From NCBI GenBank assembly GCA_021613375.1, contig CM038726.1, positions 12,222,253 through 12,286,252 of the forward strand: a stretch of 64,000 nt of DNA. The letters run 5' to 3'. Under the pieces are notes generated by a model. That model had not been told where the DNA came from and did no database searches. It worked only from the letters and a program-made list of their open reading frames with translations. The stretch comes from Megaleporinus macrocephalus (taxonomy: Eukaryota; Chordata; Actinopteri; Characiformes; Anostomidae). The position numbers were made by a program, and so were the translations under genes. The stretch's first letter is position 1; each line of letters starts with the position of its first letter. Shown here piece by piece: positions 59,628 to 64,000 of this stretch.

Positions 59628-60589
59628 TAGAGATCGACCGATATGGGTTTTTCTATAGCCGATGCCGATGTTTAGAGGTCAGGGTCAGCCGATGGCCAAT
59701 ATGGGCTGCCGATTTTTTAGGCCAATATCTAGTTTTTTGCTTTATTTGCTGCTAAAATGTCACACTATTAATAACAAGTGGACGCACAACATTTCTGAAC
59801 TTAATATCATTTATTAAACACTGACTTAACAACAAATATTTTTATCTGCCCCCCCAAAAATACAGTATGACCATTTTACTGCTGACAGAGTGTAAAGTAC
59901 ATCTCTTCATACCCAAAACTAAGTTTTTAAGAAGTGCATTGAAAGATACTTCCACACAGCCGACATGTTTGCTGCAGATACAGAGAGTAACACTCGGGTA
60001 AAATTGCGGTTCTTTAAGGTGGATGAGGCGCTCGGAGGAAGAGAGAGAAATAGAAACGGCGAGCGCGATACCCGCGAGAGAGAAAAAACATGTGACGCGA
60101 GAGACGAGAGATGCTGATATGCTGTAATGACTGTTCTCTTTACTCTTTCTTTAGCTACGTTTGACTCGAGTGCTGGAATTTGAGTAATATCTGGGAAGCT
60201 CTGGCTGCTTCAGAGAGACTCTCAGTGTAACAATAACGTGTTAATGTATGTATTACACTAGAGCAGTTAGCTTTAGCCTTGGAGCTAAGGAGTACAACAT
60301 CCGCTCTGGTTCACGTCCACGGCCGTAACTAGAAACATGTAATTGCCTCATTAAAAACCTCACTGTTCACTATAAATTATTAATTTTCACTTGTTTGGCC
60401 GAATAGTTCCAAAGGTTTCCACCTGGGGTCCTTTACATACGGCAGCAGCACGTTTCACCGCAACAACAACATGGGGCTGCCCGCGAACATGCCTGAGTTT
60501 AAATCGGCGCTGCTAAACACTGATATTGGGCGATGCCGATATATAAAAAATGCCAAATGTATCGGCCGACCGATATTAGTCGATCTCTA
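59628..60589. mobile_element. hAT-type transposable element, non-autonomous
   Basis: Bounded by TAGAGATCGACCGATAT on the left and ATATTAGTCGATCTCTA on the right, which are inverted copies (one base inserted), and flanked by an 8-bp target duplication GTTTACAT / GTTTAAAT with one mismatch. Eight-base duplication and TAGAG-type ends are those of hAT elements. 962 bp; the interior has no open transposase frame. It sits in the inferred traf2 5' intron, within about 300 bases of the first coding exon. Confidence 0.88.
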
Positions 60590-60934
60590 GTTTAAATGAA
60601 TAAACAGAATGTGCTCATTGTATAAAAACTAGGTGGTGTTTGGGAGTAAAGCATAAATATAATTATCCTAATTAATGCTTAGGCTGAAGCACCTTTGACA
60701 ACAGTTTAGCCTCACCCATCCCATTGACTACTAGGAGAACGCCCATTGTAGCATATTAAGATAATTAATAAAGGAGTGAAATGAGGAAAGGTCATGCCTT
60801 TTTTTTCCTGTTGAAAATGTACAGAGTTAGCGTCGTTGCTGAAACAGACAAGAGAGCTTCAAGTAGAGACAAGCTGGACCCTAATAGCGAAACATTATAA
60901 ATCATGTTTCTCTATAGACTTCCACTCAGAATTA

Positions 60935-61040
60935 TCCATCCATCCAACCATTATCTTCCGCCTTATTTCGCTAGTTGAGGTCATCAGCCAATCCCAGCGT
61001 CATCGGGGAAGGTGGGGTACACCATAGATGGTCACGATTC
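60935..61040. repeat. Fragment of a common fish dispersed repeat
   Basis: ATCCATCCATCCAACCATTA followed by TCTTCCGCCTTATT, then AGCCAATCCCAGCGTCATCG and GGTGGGGTACACCATAGA, is a segment I recognise as a frequent fish repeat with a (CCAT)n edge. Assigned from memory; class uncertain. Confidence 0.5.
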
Positions 61041-63619
61041 CACTCAGAATTAGTCAAATATATATCTAACTTTTAATCTATTTTAATAATGTTTCGGTCT
61101 CTAAATCTTTATTATTAATCTCAAGCATCAAGAAGATATGATGTTTACATTTTGGCCCTATACAAGCACAGAAGACTGCCCTCTTGAATCAACCCATCAG
61201 CAGTATTAACGTAAACTCTCTGTTTATCAGTCAAATTAAATTTTACAGCTGATTCAAAGCAAACAGGTTCCAACAATAATGATGCTCTACAGGTCCTATG
61301 ATACATCCATGACTGAAGTCACTACAATATCAAACTTCTATTTGCACAAGAATCACAAAAAAGAATGTCCTAGAAGAAATTGTTTGCAGTGTCATTTACT
61401 GGAAGAAAATCTTGACATTTTATTTGGACAAGTAATGCATATCCTGGTATGTCATCAGCTGCTTTCCTATGAAGTTCCAACACAATAAATATACTTAAAA
61501 AGTAGGTACTGGGTTGACTGAACTCTGAGTAATGCATTAACAAATGTAAACACATTATTATTATTATGTTAACTGAATATTACGGGTATAACTCAAAACT
61601 TAATCAGGTAATCAGGTTACTTTGGTTTTTACAGTGAACAGACTTTTACACTTTTTTTCAAACACACCAGTCCATTCAAACTAATTTCTTTTTTAAATGA
61701 TTTAAATGATTAACTTATGCATTCCTTTTAATTTTTTTATGTTTATATAAAACAGGAAGACATTTATATGTGAATGAAAAAACACACATTCATTTATTCT
61801 CCCAGTATCTGTTTCCTTTAATTCCAGTTCCAGTTGGTGACGTGGAAAACACTTCAAACAAGAGTTCAAGTCTGTAATAACTCCCACAATCCAACTTCTG
61901 AGAAACAAATTTAAAAACTGGTCATAAAGGTTTTACCACTGACGTGTAAATGTAAAGAGGAACAGACCAGTAACTGAGTCAAAAGGGATGTCACATCAAT
62001 GTCTGGAAGTGCTACTTATTTACCAGGAAGCTAACACATGAGCTAACCTTATTTAGAGTCATGCACAATGGATGTACATCCTTTCAAAACCTGTAAATGA
62101 CTGATTTCACACAGTTTAGGATAGCGCTCAGTAACTGCAAGATGTATCACTTCCTTTACCAAAAAATGACTGCAATGAACAACTTAATAAACAATACTCA
62201 CAGTAAACATTTCAATTCTAACATGCAAACATACTTGACTGTTATTTTTTACAAAATGTGATAGACACATGACCTTTACCAACACATTCACAATATTTTA
62301 TGAAGCAACCCAGATTCAGCAAAAGCATCTGTGATTCAGCAAAAATAGGAATAATCATGCAGTTTAAATTCTCTGACAGTATCAGTTGGTGTGCAGAAAT
62401 GAATGTGGACTGGGCCTAAAAAAATCTCCAAAAAAGGAAAAGAGGAAAAGAAAGAAAAACAGCAAGGCTAATCAAGAATCTGTTCCCTACTGAAAATGCT
62501 GTGTTGCAGTTGCATATAATTCTGTTGTATAAGCTGTAATTTGTTTCTTATGCTGGTTATGTTTTAAATAAAACACATGGCACAGTTGTGTAAAAGCATT
62601 TTTCGCTGTTATATATTGTATATTTATCATCAGACTGTTGCTGTGTTTGACTACTATGTCTCCTTTCGTTGTCAAGCAACGGTTGTTTACGGTTGTTTAG
62701 TTAATACAGTGAGACTGTTGTAGTAATGCAGCAATAACAGCATTTGTACACTTATCCAGTAATTAGTTTTTACTCTTGTCAGTATATGTCTATATAAGAG
62801 CAACTCAAAAGTAGGCAACGTCCTATAAATTACAATACGTACATCGCCCAGTTAACAGCCGAATAAGCAGAGAACTTTGAAGAAGAAAAAAAAACAACCA
62901 ACGGTCGTGCTAGCTCACTAAAAAAACAACATACCAGCCAACATTTTGCAGCACTGAGCTCACATAATAACACATGTATCTTTAATATCTGTGTGAAACA
63001 AAATAAACCTAAAAAAGCGAGAATACAGAGTGTAAATATTCGAGGCTAGCTATCCTTCTCCCCCGCTGTGTCTGCTTGCCCCTTCGCTAGCTCGTATAAA
63101 AAAAATCCAAACGAAAACGTTTCACTTGTTCACTAAAACACACTACAACGAGCCCACACAGTAATGAGGACACGAAGGACCAAACGTTACAATATTTTAA
63201 AGGTTATTTATGTTTTGGATACGTTATAAGCTGAGCTGCCTGTACATTAAAGTCACAAACAACCTCCCAGTGACATAAACGCATGAGGTCGGCCTCACAA
63301 CATTAACAGAACCGACCTAGCCAGCTAACAAACCGCCCGACGGATACAATCCTTCCCTGCTTCTGAGAAGTTGCTGCTGACGGGAACTAGATCGACTGAC
63401 TCACTTACCAAAACTCTCCCAGCAAGTGCTGCTCCACAATGATGTCTGTAATATACTCACAACTGTTACATAGAATGACGTCTGCAGGTAAAACAGCGTG
63501 GGGTGTGTGTGTGTGTGTGCGCATATATATGAAGGCGTTCAGTCGTTAAATTTGTGAGTCAAAGGATAGTTACAGCTGAAGGAAGACGGCGTTTACATGA
63601 TTACGATGGATATACTTAC

Positions 63620-64000
63620 AACGTCGTGTCTCTCTCTGTGAGCGGGAAAATTGTGTTTTACTGCCAGCTAAAGATAACTTTCTGCCACTGCTAGCCTGCT
63701 AGCTAGCTAAGCTAAGGGCACCTCTTCGTCGCGGACAAGTATGACTGTAAAACTGTGGAGTATCTGTTTGGTGTGCTGTACGGCTGATCTGTGCTTTTTC
63801 CCTTCTCCAATGTGATCATTAGTTCTGAAGTAAAGACAGATTTCACCAAATTGTCTCCTGAGTAAATGGTTGAGACGTGGACAAATTAATTCAGCCAGAG
63901 TTTTAATGCGGACTGGTGCTTTATTGAGAAACGTATCGCCTCGGATTTCTCTGTAGCGCAGAAGTGGTGAAAGGAACCAGAGGGAACGATATGTACATTA
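63620..64000. promoter_or_regulatory. traf2: Probable traf2 promoter region and window end
   Basis: A donor at 63619 on the minus strand implies a first exon extending rightward from 63620. The sequence around 63650-63760 has GCTAGCTAGC runs and moderate CpG. The remaining bases to 64000 show no recognisable exon; a divergent plus-strand transcript could begin here, but nothing identifies it. Confidence 0.3.

Larger units (their letters stand above)
59345..63700 (-). other. traf2: traf2 5' intron(s) and candidate non-coding first exons
   Basis: Upstream of the first coding exon. A hAT-type element (59628-60589) and another repeat fragment (about 60935-61040) occupy part of it. Donor-like sites on the minus strand at 63406 (TTTTG|GTAAGTGAG), about 63460 (CAGTT|GTGAGT) and 63619 (ACGTT|GTAAGT) suggest alternative 5' non-coding exons near 63.4-63.7 kb. 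None can be confirmed without transcripts. Confidence 0.4.

Overview
This is nuclear DNA from a vertebrate, almost certainly a teleost fish. It carries intron-split genes with canonical GT/AG junctions, long AT-rich introns, many (AT)n and (CA)n microsatellites, and Tc1/mariner- and hAT-derived repeats of kinds that are abundant in fish. Some repeats, such as the one with TATACACCCA ends and an internal foldback, resemble families I associate with otophysan fishes. That placement is inference only.

Layout. Positions 1-9673 are non-coding on the taperin strand (intron 1 of tprn, possibly its 3' part). Exon 1 of tprn (taperin) is at 9674-11731, minus strand. A GC-box-rich 5' flank follows. tmem203 lies at 14803-15219 (minus, single coding exon, intron in the 5'UTR). 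A compact divergent promoter near 16405-16600 separates it from alad (delta-aminolevulinate dehydratase; plus, 11 coding exons, 17709-26955). fbxw5 (F-box/WD40 substrate receptor; plus, 9 coding exons, 31247-39172) comes next. traf2 (TNF-receptor-associated factor 2; minus, 10 coding exons, 59344-45842) converges on fbxw5, and its 5' non-coding exons probably lie near 63.4-63.6 kb. I joined exons by hand from splice sites, reading phase and remembered human orthologues. All four complete genes give unbroken frames of near-family length: TMEM203 138 aa, ALAD 331 aa, FBXW5 610 aa and TRAF2 530 aa.

The gene set matches the human 9q34.3 neighbourhood (TPRN-TMEM203 and FBXW5-TRAF2), with ALAD (human 9q32) inserted. 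The genes do not form one pathway. They are a hair-cell actin/PP1 protein, an ER membrane protein linked to calcium and STING, a haem-synthesis enzyme, a CUL4/SCF substrate receptor and a TNF-pathway ubiquitin ligase scaffold.

Mobile elements: four relics with Tc1/mariner transposase similarity (24.15, 30.04, 41.74 and 54.19 kb), one well-bounded hAT-type element with an 8-bp target duplication (59628-60589), a 628-bp element with TATACACCCA termini in an alad intron, foldbacks at 20.7 and 53.8 kb, and two small families of terminal-inverted-repeat elements found in several copies within the window.

I found no convincing previously undescribed system. The observations most worth checking are a possible internal tprn promoter near 7.6 kb, the tmem203/alad divergent promoter, a tandem repeat inside taperin, lineage-specific inserts in fbxw5 and traf2, and the repeat families described below.
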